A DNA stretch of 64,000 bases from contig NC_061866.1 of assembly GCF_907164915.1 (NCBI RefSeq), positions 43,030,320-43,094,319 of the forward strand. The letters are read 5' to 3'. The notes under the pieces were generated by a model. It had not been told where the DNA came from. It searched no databases and saw nothing but the letters and a program-made list of their open reading frames with translations. Position 1 is the stretch's first letter; each line of letters begins with the position of its first letter. Of the stretch, positions 9,260 to 19,243 are shown piece by piece. The translations under genes and the position numbers were made by a program. This DNA comes from Impatiens glandulifera. Its lineage: Eukaryota > Streptophyta > Magnoliopsida > Ericales > Balsaminaceae.

Positions 9260-11660
9260 ACCTAATGAGTGAAAAGCTATGGAGATTTTCGGCGAGAATT
9301 TTCTAGCGACGGAATCTTGAATTTCTTCCCCCAAATACGTGCACATTCTCATATTCAATCAAGAATCACATCGGAATCAATATCGTAGGCACGTTTGGCA
9401 CAATCGGCACAATTGGCACGTTCGGCACGCACTACAACAAAACATACTTTCAGCGACCCTTATATGCCAACCCATATTAAGCGTGAGTAAAAATTAAAAG
9501 AAAAAAACTTTTGCCAACTTTTATATCTATACCACCACCTTTATTTTTTTATATACCAACTTTGTAACTTTGTTAAAACCTTATAGTTTAAATATTCTAA
9601 ATTTTAATAATTTTTATGTTTTATTTTTAAACTTTGTAAATATTTTATTTTGATTTTTTAATTGTTTTTAAAATTAAATTTGACTTAAAATTTTGTTAAC
9701 ATTAAAAATTTAATTAATATTTTTTATATAACATAATTTTTAAACTTTTTATAGTATTATTAATATATGTCTTTTATTTAATTATTACTTATTAAAAGTA
9801 AAATATGAGAGAGTTCAGTAGTTTCTGAAGTGTTAATATGACATTTATCCCACATTGGAGAAAAAGAAGATGTTTTTGGTATATAAAATATGAGAGAGTT
9901 CATTACTTTTTGAAGTGTTTTTAAGGTTATATAATGTGCTGGACTATGGATTTACCCCAAGAGTTTAGGGTTATGTTCATCAGGTACTTGAGAGATGAAT
10001 GGCAAATGTAATAATTGTAGAGATAAAAAAATAACATCTAAAATGAAAATAGAAAAAAACAAATTTTAAAAAAATAGTTTAAAAATAAAATAGACTTTTA
10101 GCGACGTTTTTTAATTTTGCCAACGCTTAAATAAGCGTTGTTAAAACTTTTGCCTTTCGGCAACGCTTGTACCGACGCTTAAATAAGCGTGGTAAAAACT
10201 TGCGCCCACCCTGCTTCTGGCGACGCAAGAATAAGTGTCGGTAATGTTTTTAGCGACGCTTTTAAAGGTTGGCCGAAGTCTTTTTAAGCATCGCCGAAAG
10301 TCATTTTTGTTGTAGTGACGATGGCACAGTCGACACAGTTGTTCGGTCGCGCGATTCAGTTGATTTGGTAGTCGGTTACGGGAAACGGGGTTGGAGTAAA
10401 GATCGTCGGCATGTTCGGCACGACATGTACGTCTGGCATGTTTGGCACATTGGAGAAATATCGTCTAGGGTTTGAATAAGTTCATTTCAAGATTGTTGTT
10501 ATAACTTTAATCCCCTGTTCCGAAGTCTTATTAGAATATGGGTAATAGGAAAAACAACAAGGCAAAAGAAGTGTAGAATTTTGTTCTTAAAGGAGTCAAG
10601 GCCAAAGAAGTGCAGGACTTTGTTCTTAAAAGAGTCAAAGAAACTGTAGAGAAGGAAATGAACAAAATAACTGAAGAAGTTATTAACGAAAAAATGCAGG
10701 AAATCAGCAAAGACCCAATTGTTTCCCAAAAGCCTTTGGAAAATAATGCAGGGATTAAAGAGAAGAAAGAAGGAGTTTTGATGATAGGGTATAATCAAAG
10801 GGCAAATTTATTTGGACTAAAAACCAAATCACCAAATTCTTGATGCATGCTAAGAAATTAGAGATTTTACTCAGCAAGGAGAAAATACAAAGCACAACCG
10901 TCCAACTAAACATTCACTATCTCCAAGACTGGAATTTACTCAAGAAGGATGAATATGAAATGATAGTAAAATTGTATGTTGCAACAATGAGGGAGTTAAT
11001 GAATGTTCCTAAATCAAAGATTTATACTATCAGAAGTAATTCTACATGGAAAATCAATGAAGTCTAGAAAAACAACATTGGGAAAATAATAGAGTTTCCT
11101 TCATAGTCACCAAAGAGGCACTTATGAAGCAATGGGAGGAAAAGGGATTGGAGAAAATTTCAGAAAATGTACATGATCTCTACTTTCTGAAATTTAAGAA
11201 GGGATCAAATCTAGATGAAATTCTGAAAATGGGCATACATATATTGGATCCAACTACATGAAGTTGGAAAGATGGTCTGAAGATTTGAACATATTAAGCA
11301 AGCCTAAAGAAACAGCTCAGATACGGTTCAAACTTTGGAATATCCCTGCACACATGTATAATGTAGAAGCTCTTAGTCATTTTGCAGGTTTATTGGGTAC
11401 ACCATTATACATGGACCCAATTACTGAAGGAGGAGAGCATCTATATATCATTTGCTAGAATTAGCATTGAGGTGCATCTTAGAAGCACACTACCAAATAG
11501 TATGACAGTAGTAGACAGAAAAGGAAAAACCTACTGTCATGGAAATTACTTATGAGTGGAGGCCATACAGATGCACTTTCTGCAATACCTTCCAACATGC
11601 AAGCCCAAATTTTGATTTGGCTAAGGAAGAAGATTAAAAAATTCATAAAGGCCAGAAAGT
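9260..11660 (+). pseudogene. L1-type LINE ORF1 remnant (DUF4283-like) with 5' leader
   Basis: The leader has repeated GGCACGTTCGGCAC-like words (about 9390-9430, and 10318-10450 beyond the CACTA insertion). From about 10539 a Lys/Glu-rich N-terminus (KETVEKEMNKITEEV) leads into a domain with LWNIPAHMYNVEALSHFAG and GTPLYMDPITE (about 11330-11430), then VVDRKGK and YEWRPYRCTFCNTFQH (about 11500-11600). These are typical of the DUF4283/zinc-knuckle ORF1 protein of plant L1 elements. Several stops and frameshifts break the frame (for example at about 10574, 10840 and 11065). No ORF2 follows, so it is 3'-truncated or recombined. Confidence 0.7.
9430..10317. mobile_element. Non-autonomous CACTA (En/Spm) element
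   Basis: An 888-bp element with terminal inverted repeats CACTACAACAAAA and TTTTTGTTGTAGTG, flanked on both sides by the 3-bp duplication ACG (9427-9429 and 10318-10320). Subterminal regions carry repeated GCGACGCTTA/TAAGCGTCG-type words in both orientations (about 10095-10260), as CACTA elements do for transposase binding. No transposase is encoded. It sits inside the leader of the LINE ORF1 remnant. Confidence 0.88.
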
Positions 11661-11829
11661 AAAGATGCAGGAAAATGAAACAGAGGTGTTTATTATCAAA
11701 GAGCAAAATGTGGTTAAAGATCAGGAAACAAAAGATAATTATGTACAAGACGAAAGTAGTACGATGAAGGAGGTGGAACCTCAACCTAATCATATTGAAG
11801 AGATAGAAGAGGAAAATATATTCACAATT

Positions 11830-12055
11830 AGAATAAATCCCACATCGGAAGATGATGGGAGTTGGGAAGTTTCTTAGTGTATAAAAGAAACTCTCCCCTC
11901 TTTGGTTTTTTGCACCCAATATTTGTATCTCTTCTTCCTTAATAATTGATAGCCTTAGTGCTCTAGGCAACATTTTGGCCGAATTCTGTTATCAAATTCG
12001 GTTACTGTTCTTTCGTTTGTTTTTCTTCTTTTATGTTTCTATCAGGATTTTTCCC
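11830..12055 (+). repeat. Solo-LTR or TRIM-like sequence
   Basis: Contains CCCACATCGGAAGATG, a TATA-like GTGTATAAAAG (about 11878-11888) and a T-rich tract ending CCCAACA. This is the usual arrangement of a short plant LTR with promoter. It lies between the LINE remnant and the resumption of Copia sequence. No second LTR or clear target duplication was found. Confidence 0.35.
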
Positions 12056-14446
12056 AACAGTTTTTCCAAATAATAAAAATGATTTTTCTAAACAATCATC
12101 ATTATGACCATGTATCATATGATGACAGTAATAGTTATTATAATTTAGACACCCCTACTCTTCAAAAAGAAAAACCAAAATCCTTGAAAGATTAAAATAT
12201 TCATTCACAAAATTTTAAAAAATTGGTTAATGAAAAAAAATTAGATCAATGTCATTTGTCCTCAAATGAAGATGATGACCTGATTATTCATTCATTCTCA
12301 AATGAAGATGATGATATAGTTCAAAATAATGAAACAATTTTCACATATAGGAAAAGTGAGAGGTTTAAAGGTAAATCTACTTGACAAAAAGACTACGTTA
12401 CGAATGTTTCTAAGTCTCACTATGTCCCTAATACATTTTCTTTCTGGAAATATGTTCATGATCCTAAACTTCATTATTTTTTGATAAACATTATTGAAAT
12501 TAATGAACCAAAAAATTATAATGAGGCTTGACGGTGTTTGGAATGGTAAATAACCATGAACGAAGAACTCCAAGTCTTAAATGATAATCAAACATGGATT
12601 ACTATTGTCTTTCAAAATGGAAAACAACAATAGGATCCAAATAAATTTTTAAGACCAAAATAAATTAAAATGAATTTATTCATTAACTTAAAGCTATACT
12701 TGTATCAAATGTTACAATTAAAAATAAAGAATTGATTTTCATGAAAAATATTCACCTATTGCTAAGACAGTTACAATCAAGATTGTAATTGCTTTAGCGG
12801 TATCCCACTTAGCAATTACAATCAAGATTGTAATTGCTTTAGCGGTATCCCATGATTGACACCTTAACTAGGTCGATGTCAAAAATACATTTTTAAATAG
12901 ATATATTAACGAAGATATTTACATGATTTCTCTAAAAGGTATTCAAGACATTACACCTAGTAAGGTTTGAAAACTTGTTAATGTTGACATTCATTAGATC
13001 AATGTTGCGGAAAATAAGATCATATCTTAACATATATTCAGGACGTTCATGCATTTAGCGATTAAAAGCATTATCGAAAAGGTGATACATTTGATGTGTG
13101 AATTCGGTATATATTGTAGTATAAAGGATGAGAGCCCCACGTGTTGCTCCTCTAGTTGGTCCACACGAGATCGTTAAGATTCAGTTGACTTCGACTGTTA
13201 GGACAAAAGAACAACAAAAGTAATCTAATTGCTTGTGGGAAAAAATGAGTTTTTCAATCACCTATTCACCATCTCCCATATCCCTATTTTAAGCTGTTAA
13301 ATTAGAGAGTCGTGTCAAAAGAAAACCAAAAGACCATCTTTTGACATTCCTCCATTTTGCAGTTAATATTTATGATAAACATTTTATTTCCTTAAAAAAA
13401 TCTATTTCAAATCATTATATTCATAATTAATTTGATATATCACATTTCCAAAATCAATTTACCATGGTTAATTATTTTATTTCATAAATAAAATATTATA
13501 TATTATTAATAATTATTAATAATATCTGATATATTATTAATAATTGGATTTCATTCCCATTAATCTATTTTGCCAACTCTAAGTGTGTGACCTTATAAGA
13601 CCCAATTATAATAGCTATGGGTTTAACCTCATTAATCGTAGTTGGCTTCTAGCAAAGCACTGCGACTCCTAACATAATTGGATTAAATTATCACCGTTAA
13701 TTGTCCTATCCAGGTTTAGTCATTGCACATTAAATAAAATGACATATTTCCTTCTATTAAAAGTCTTTATGAATTTAAACAAGCTTCCCGGGCATGGAAT
13801 AAAGAATTTACTTATTGACTTATTCAATATGGTTTCAAACAATCTCTTATCTTTTTTATTAAGAATGATGAATCAAAGATCATTATTTTTCTTTTTTATG
13901 TTGATGACATATTACTATGTGAAATGATTTAGAAGAAATTAATAAGATCAAAGATTTCATTAATAATTTTTTTATATTAGAGATCTTAATGAAGTTATAT
14001 ATTTCCTTGACTTAGAAATAAAAAAAAATAAGTATTGGAATCTATGTTAATCAATGAAAATAGATTCGGAATATTATTAAAGAAACGAGTTTAATAAGTT
14101 TTAAACCAAAAAAAAAACATATGATTATAGGTTCAAAACATGAAGAAAAAGGTCATGCACCTTTAAAAAAAAAAAACCTTATAAATATAGGAAACATGTT
14201 GGAAGACTTATTTACTTGAATTTTAAAAGACCTGATATTACCTTTAGTGCAACAACTTAGTCAATCTATGCATTCTCCTAATACACACCATTGACAATCT
14301 GCTTTGAGAGTAGTTATATATTTGAAAGGTTGTCCTTCTTTAGGACTATTTTATGTTACTAATAGTTGTACAAATTTAGAAACTTTTACCCATGCTGGGC
14401 CAATTGTTTCAATAGTAGAAGGTCATTATCAGGTTATTATATAAAG
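12056..14446 (+). pseudogene. Copia RT and 5' RNase H remnant (unit B)
   Basis: Starts with the linker before reverse transcriptase (EPKNYNEA and LQVLNDNQTW-like, about 12500-12590). RT blocks follow: QVDVK-type sequence near 12870 and LKGIQDITPSKV near 12930. After a solo LTR insertion come KSLYEFKQASR and LMLMTYY in place of LLYVDD (near 13900), then HWQSALRVV and SRRSLSGYY (about 14290-14445). Many stops. A 45-bp local tandem duplication occurs at 12771-12852. RNase H breaks off after SGYY exactly as in unit A. Confidence 0.78.
12982..13756 (+). mobile_element. Probable solo LTR in the unit B Copia RT
   Basis: About 775 bp starting TGTTGACATTC and ending ATTTCCTTCTA. It interrupts the RT between CTTGTTAA and AAGTCTTTATG, which are contiguous in unit C (about 26985-27005). 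GTTAA on the left and ATTAA or TTAA on the right fit a 5-bp target duplication with one change. No internal retrotransposon sequence is present. Confidence 0.6.
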
Positions 14447-15833
14447 TTGAGAAATTCAATCATTTCTTGAAAAATAAAATCAGGGATTGATTATTTGATT
14501 TATTCATTTTCTCATAATCTTCAATTAGTTAAAATAATCTTCAATCATGCATAAAACTGAGATTTATTCTTACGTTATATTTTACTCTTTTATTATTTTA
14601 TCATTCATATACAAAAGAATAATGTGACATTGATATTCGAAGCTCTAAGGAATTGAAAAAATGTTGTTCTTATTTAGGTGGAGTTCAATTGCACAGAAAA
14701 GACTGTCATGTGGTGAGATGGATCCATTCTAACTTTTTCAAGAGTAATAACATAGTAACATATATATACATTGACATCTAATATCATAATGATATTTTTG
14801 GGACACTGGCGGCAACTCAAGAAAGTATGATGCTAGTTGGTGTGGTCTTTGAAATTGATGGCGGTAAGGAAACCTTGTTAATTATGACAAGATCATTTAC
14901 ATGGTTATGACCCAATTATTCATCGTCTGAGATTTAAAGTTGGTGATCTTCGTAGATGCGTGTTAGGTGATGATTTTGGAAATATAGCATGAAAAATAGA
15001 AGCATTTGCATGAATTCACTCCCTATGGAATAAATACTCTATTTGCTTATAATAAAATGATTCTAGGTTAAAAATGATAAATTCTCAACTTTTAAATTTT
15101 GCAATTTGTTAGAAAAATCAATGCAAACTAATCTAAGTGATGACAGTTGATTGTGTACTCACAAGTCACAAAATGTTGGAAGACAACAATATGGACTATC
15201 TTCATTCAACTCACTAATAATTTTGTTCAATCTTTTATTATATATTTCTCTTAAATTTAGTATAAACTTTATCAAGAAATCTCAACTTCTTCATGTTATA
15301 CATTGTATTATCATTATCAATTCTGGTTGATCCTCAAGTTTTCACTTGAGGCTGATTGGCAAAAGTGTAGTGTTCAAATATTCTATCTAGGACCAACAAA
15401 AGTGTCAGAAAGAGCAGTGGTTCGGTCTACACAAGGCTATATTGATTCTTGCCCAGATTCATCCTCTTGTAGAGTAGGATTATCAATACAGCAATAATAA
15501 ATAATATTATTTATTTTGTATATATTGAAGATATATTTCAATTTTTTAATTTTTATCTACTTGTGAGATCTAGTGAACTAGTTTAAATAAGTATTAGCTT
15601 AAATAATTTTGGACAACATATAAAAAGAAACATTGTTCCACATTGACATGCAGTTACTTCTTTCCACATTGGACATTGAAAGAATTTAAAAGTAAATAAT
15701 GATATTATCCTCACAAGAAAAATAAGAAAACCATTATAAAACATTTAAACAATCACAATTCTCCATATAATTGCCTTCTTTGAGAAATAAATATTGTTGT
15801 ACGTGGAAAATATTATCTTCATTAATCTTTCAC
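14447..15833. other. Extensin B downstream flank
   Basis: Homologous to the extensin A downstream flank, including the conserved block of unknown meaning at about 14620-15030 and the 3'UTR-proximal part. No protein-coding gene recognised. Confidence 0.6.
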
Positions 15834-15907
15834 CTGAAAACAAATAATATAAATAACTTAAAATTTAATTTTTTAAATAATTAAAAGAAAAAATTATATG
15901 TACTCAC
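15834..15907 (-). other. Predicted 3'UTR intron of extensin B
   Basis: Same position as in extensin A: donor GTGTGAGTAC, acceptor TTTTCAG/GTGAAAG, 74 nt. The hexamer before the donor is AATAAG here instead of AATAAA. Confidence 0.65.
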
Positions 15908-15957
15908 ACTTATTGATTAATTGTATTAGAATTTTAATAAACACTCGGAGGAGGAGG

Positions 15958-17427
15958 TCACTTGTAAACGTATGAAGGTGGAGGAGGTGACTTGTAAACG
16001 TAAGATGGTGGAGGAGGGGATGAGTACACATATGCAGGTGGAGGAGGTGACTTATAAACGTAAGATGGTGGTGGAGGGGAAGAGTACACATATGCAGGTG
16101 GAGGAGGAGACTTGTAAACATATGCAGGTGGAGGAGGAGACTTGTAAACATAAGATGGTGGAGGAGGTGACTTGTAAATGTAAGATGGTGGAGGAGGTGA
16201 CTTGTAAACGTATGCAGGTGGAGGAGGTGACTTATAAACGTAAGATGGTGGAGGAGGAGAAGAGTAAACATATGTAGGTGGAGGAGGAGACTTGTAAACA
16301 TATGCAGGTGGAGGAGGGGACTTGTAAACGTATGTAGGTGGAGGAGGGGAAGAGTACACATATACAGGTGGAGGAGGTGACTTGTAAACGTATGTAGGTG
16401 GAGGAGGGGAAGAGTACACATATACAGGTGGAGGAGGTGACTTGTAAACGTATGAAGGTGGAGGAGGTGACTTATAAACGTAAGATGGTGGAGGAGGGGA
16501 AGAGTACACATATGCAGGTGGAGGAGGTGACTTGTAAACGTATGAAGGTGGGGGTGGTGACTTATAAACGTAAGATGGTGGAGGAGGGGAAGAGTACACA
16601 TATGCAGGTAGAGGAGGTGACTTGTAAACGTATGAAGGTGGAGGTGGTGACTTATAAACGTAAGATGGTGGAGGAGGGGAAGAGTACACATATGCAGGTG
16701 GAGGAGGTGACTTGTAAACGTATGATGGGGGAGGAGGGGAAGAATACACATATGCAGGTGGAGGTGGTGACTTGTAAACGTATGCAGGTGGAGGAGGAGA
16801 CTTGTAAACGTAAGATGGTGGAGGAGGTGACTTATAAACATATGAAGGTGGAGGAGGTGACTTGTAAACGTAAGATGGAGGAGGAGGGGAAGAGTACACA
16901 TATTCTGGTGGAGGAGGTGACTTGTAAACGTATGGTGGTGGAGGAGGTGACTTGTAAACGTAAGGTGGTGGAGGAGGGGATGAGTAAACGTAAGGAGGGG
17001 GTGGAGGAGACTTGTAAATGTAAGGTGGTGGTGGAGGAGAAGAGTAAACATAGGGAGGTGGTGGTGGAGATTTGTAAACATAGGGTGGTGGTGGTGGAGA
17101 TGTGTAAACATAAGGAGGTGGAGGAGGAGACTTATAAATATAAGACGGCGGTGGTGGAGACGAGTAGACATATGGAGGAGGCGGGGGCGACTTGTAAACA
17201 TAAGGGGGTGGTGGAGGAGATGAATAGATATAAGAGGATGGCGGTGGTGGAGATTTATAAAGATATGGAGGCAACCACGATGATGAAGGTGACTTATAAT
17301 GGTGATGCGGAGACTTATGAGACTTATGATGATAATGGTTATCACCATAATCTGCCGCTGCCAAAGCAGCAGCCATTAGACAAATGGCTAGGGCACAAAG
17401 AATACTATATGATCCATGAGTGGCCAT
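15958..17427 (-). CDS. Classical extensin B (C-terminally shortened)
   Basis: 489 residues in one exon. The signal peptide is nearly the same as in extensin A, followed by a His/Lys-rich segment and then 10-residue KSPPPPxYVY/SSPPPPxYVY modules to the end. It has six modules more than extensin A once the end is aligned. The final SPPPPSVY is lost because the Ser codon TCG of A and C is TGA here (two adjacent base changes), so the protein ends in YVYK. The predicted role is a Tyr-cross-linked Hyp-glycoprotein of the cell wall. TATA box and start context are as in A. The upstream flank is intact for about 1.25 kb, then meets a gag-only LTR element. Confidence 0.92.
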   Translation of the reverse strand: MATHGSYSILCALAICLMAAALAAADYGDNHYHHKSHKSPHHHYKSPSSSWLPPYLYKSPPPPSSYIYSSPPPPPYVYKSPPPPPYVYSSPPPPSYIYKSPPPPPYVYTSPPPPPYVYKSPPPPPYVYSSPPPPPYIYKSPPPPPYVYSSPPPPPYVYKSPPPPPYVYKSPPPPEYVYSSPPPPSYVYKSPPPPSYVYKSPPPPSYVYKSPPPPAYVYKSPPPPAYVYSSPPPPSYVYKSPPPPAYVYSSPPPPSYVYKSPPPPSYVYKSPPLPAYVYSSPPPPSYVYKSPPPPSYVYKSPPPPAYVYSSPPPPSYVYKSPPPPSYVYKSPPPPVYVYSSPPPPTYVYKSPPPPVYVYSSPPPPTYVYKSPPPPAYVYKSPPPPTYVYSSPPPPSYVYKSPPPPAYVYKSPPPPSYIYKSPPPPSYVYKSPPPPAYVYKSPPPPAYVYSSPPPPSYVYKSPPPPAYVYSSPPPPSYVYKSPPPPSYVYK

Positions 17428-17471
17428 TGCTTAACGGAGGGGATGATGTCTTGCAATGGCAGGGCACATCC

Positions 17472-17480
17472 TATATATAG
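17472..17480 (-). promoter_or_regulatory. TATA box of extensin B
   Basis: TATATATAG in the same context and spacing as for extensin A. Confidence 0.75.
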
Positions 17481-18671
17481 TCATATTAACCATACACTTT
17501 AACACTTTTTAAATTAATATTTTTTTTCTATTAAATATAAGATATGTATATATAAGATTTTAATTTAATAATTCACTTTAGATTACTTTAATAGGGGTGG
17601 AAGTTTTATTATAAGACGTGCTTATATTGTCCAAATAAAAGAGAGGGAGCTCTTATAATGGAAACCAGCTTAATTGTAGGAAGCATTTGTACATCGTGGG
17701 ACACAAGTCATCCTCATGGTCCTCTAATTATAGGTATTCTCACTTAAAAAAACAATAAATTTTGGACAAAACACAAACATTTGTTAATATTAAACCTAAA
17801 ACAGAGGTGCAAATAGTTGTTGTTAACTAGGACTAAAACTTTTTAACTTCTGATAATTTTTTAGTGCATCTTTATTCCATAATCCAAAATGTTTTATACA
17901 CTGAAAAATATCTAACAAATAATATTAATGATGACAATACATGCTACACGCGTCAAAGCATACACGATATGCTCGCGACGTGACTCACATATTTTGGTTA
18001 CGGATGAGGTTTCTCTATTTTAAATGTAAAATCCATTAGCAATGGTGAAAAATAGTTTGAAGACTTGATATTCATAACTATTGGTGTTCATATTTTTTAT
18101 TTTCAATAAAGATGACGAGACTTATGGACGAGATGATTCACGACTTTATCTACTGAAATAAAAAGCAAATGAGCTTGAAAAGTCAAATAGGAAAATATTG
18201 ACAATCCAAAATAAAGTATTTAACTGTCAGGAGAGAGAGTTGAAGACAGAATTAGTTTTATGATTTGATTGTTGTTTGGACTATTACATTGCCTAGGTAT
18301 TTATACTAATACATATGAGTTATATGAGTTATACAAGAAAAATAAAACGAGTGATTAATTGTTTGATTATGCGATTGGCTTATAATCTCCAATTGAGATT
18401 CATTTTTTTTATGTGATAGTTGATAGTCTAGGGTTGTTCGGTCTGTATTAAATTCAAACTAAATTTATACAATTCGTAATTCAAATAATTTTACTAAGTA
18501 ATACGGATCGATTATAAATTGGATCGAATATGGTTTGGTCAATCCAAACCAAAAAATATTTATATATTTTTCTTTTGTATGTGTCAACTTGAAATTATTC
18601 AATAATAATTCTTTTTTTTATAATTAATTCATTTAGTTTATTAATTTGTATTTAATTAAAAAGTGAATTAA
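17481..18671. other. Extensin B promoter and upstream flank
   Basis: Near-identical to the extensin A upstream flank, with no gene. It is interrupted at 18672-18676 by the target site of the gag-only LTR element. Confidence 0.7.
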
Positions 18672-18676
18672 GTATA

Positions 18677-19161
18677 TGTTAGGAGTTTTAATTATGGCCG
18701 AGCCTTTCAAGTTCTTTAATTCAAGAAACGGGTTCTTGATGTTCGGGACCGATGATGGAATTCAACACTCTAGCGCAGCGGACATAGAATTAGAGGAGAA
18801 TTCGAGGTTAGGGAGAGAAGAGCCGAGGGGGAGGGGAGAAATACCACTAGTTTACACCTAGCGGTCCAAGAAGGGGAGGAGGGCCGAGAGATAACTTAAA
18901 CACCAAGTTCCAAAATATCAATTCATAGCCCCAAAAAGTGAGGTGGGCATCACCATTTAAAGAGGTTGGTTTACCCAAAAGTATTCGGTTACAACTACTT
19001 CCAACATAACAGAATTCGGTTTCAAGAAAGATAAAAGAGAAAGTAAACAAAACAGAATTATTCCATAAAAAAACATAAACTGGCCCATGTGGACAATTGG
19101 GCCGAGAGACGGATGAATAAAATATTTTAGGACCGAGGTTTTTGATGAGCAGCCCGTAACA
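18677..19161 (-). repeat. 3' LTR of gag-only element
   Basis: 485 bp, TGTTAGG...CCGTAACA in plus orientation. It differs from the other LTR at about 18945 (A/G), 19012 (C/T) and 19084 (G/A). Confidence 0.92.
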
Positions 19162-19243
19162 TAATCCCCCCTTCGAGGTTCGTCGCCCTCGACGAAAAGA
19201 ACGTGGACTGGTCAGCCTCTAATATGCATCTTCAACTTCAAAA

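Noticed and set aside
11479..11973. 164-codon ORF antisense to the LINE ORF1 remnant.
   Set aside because: Hydrophobic low-complexity translation with no domain; antisense to sequence with clear DUF4283/zinc-knuckle similarity.
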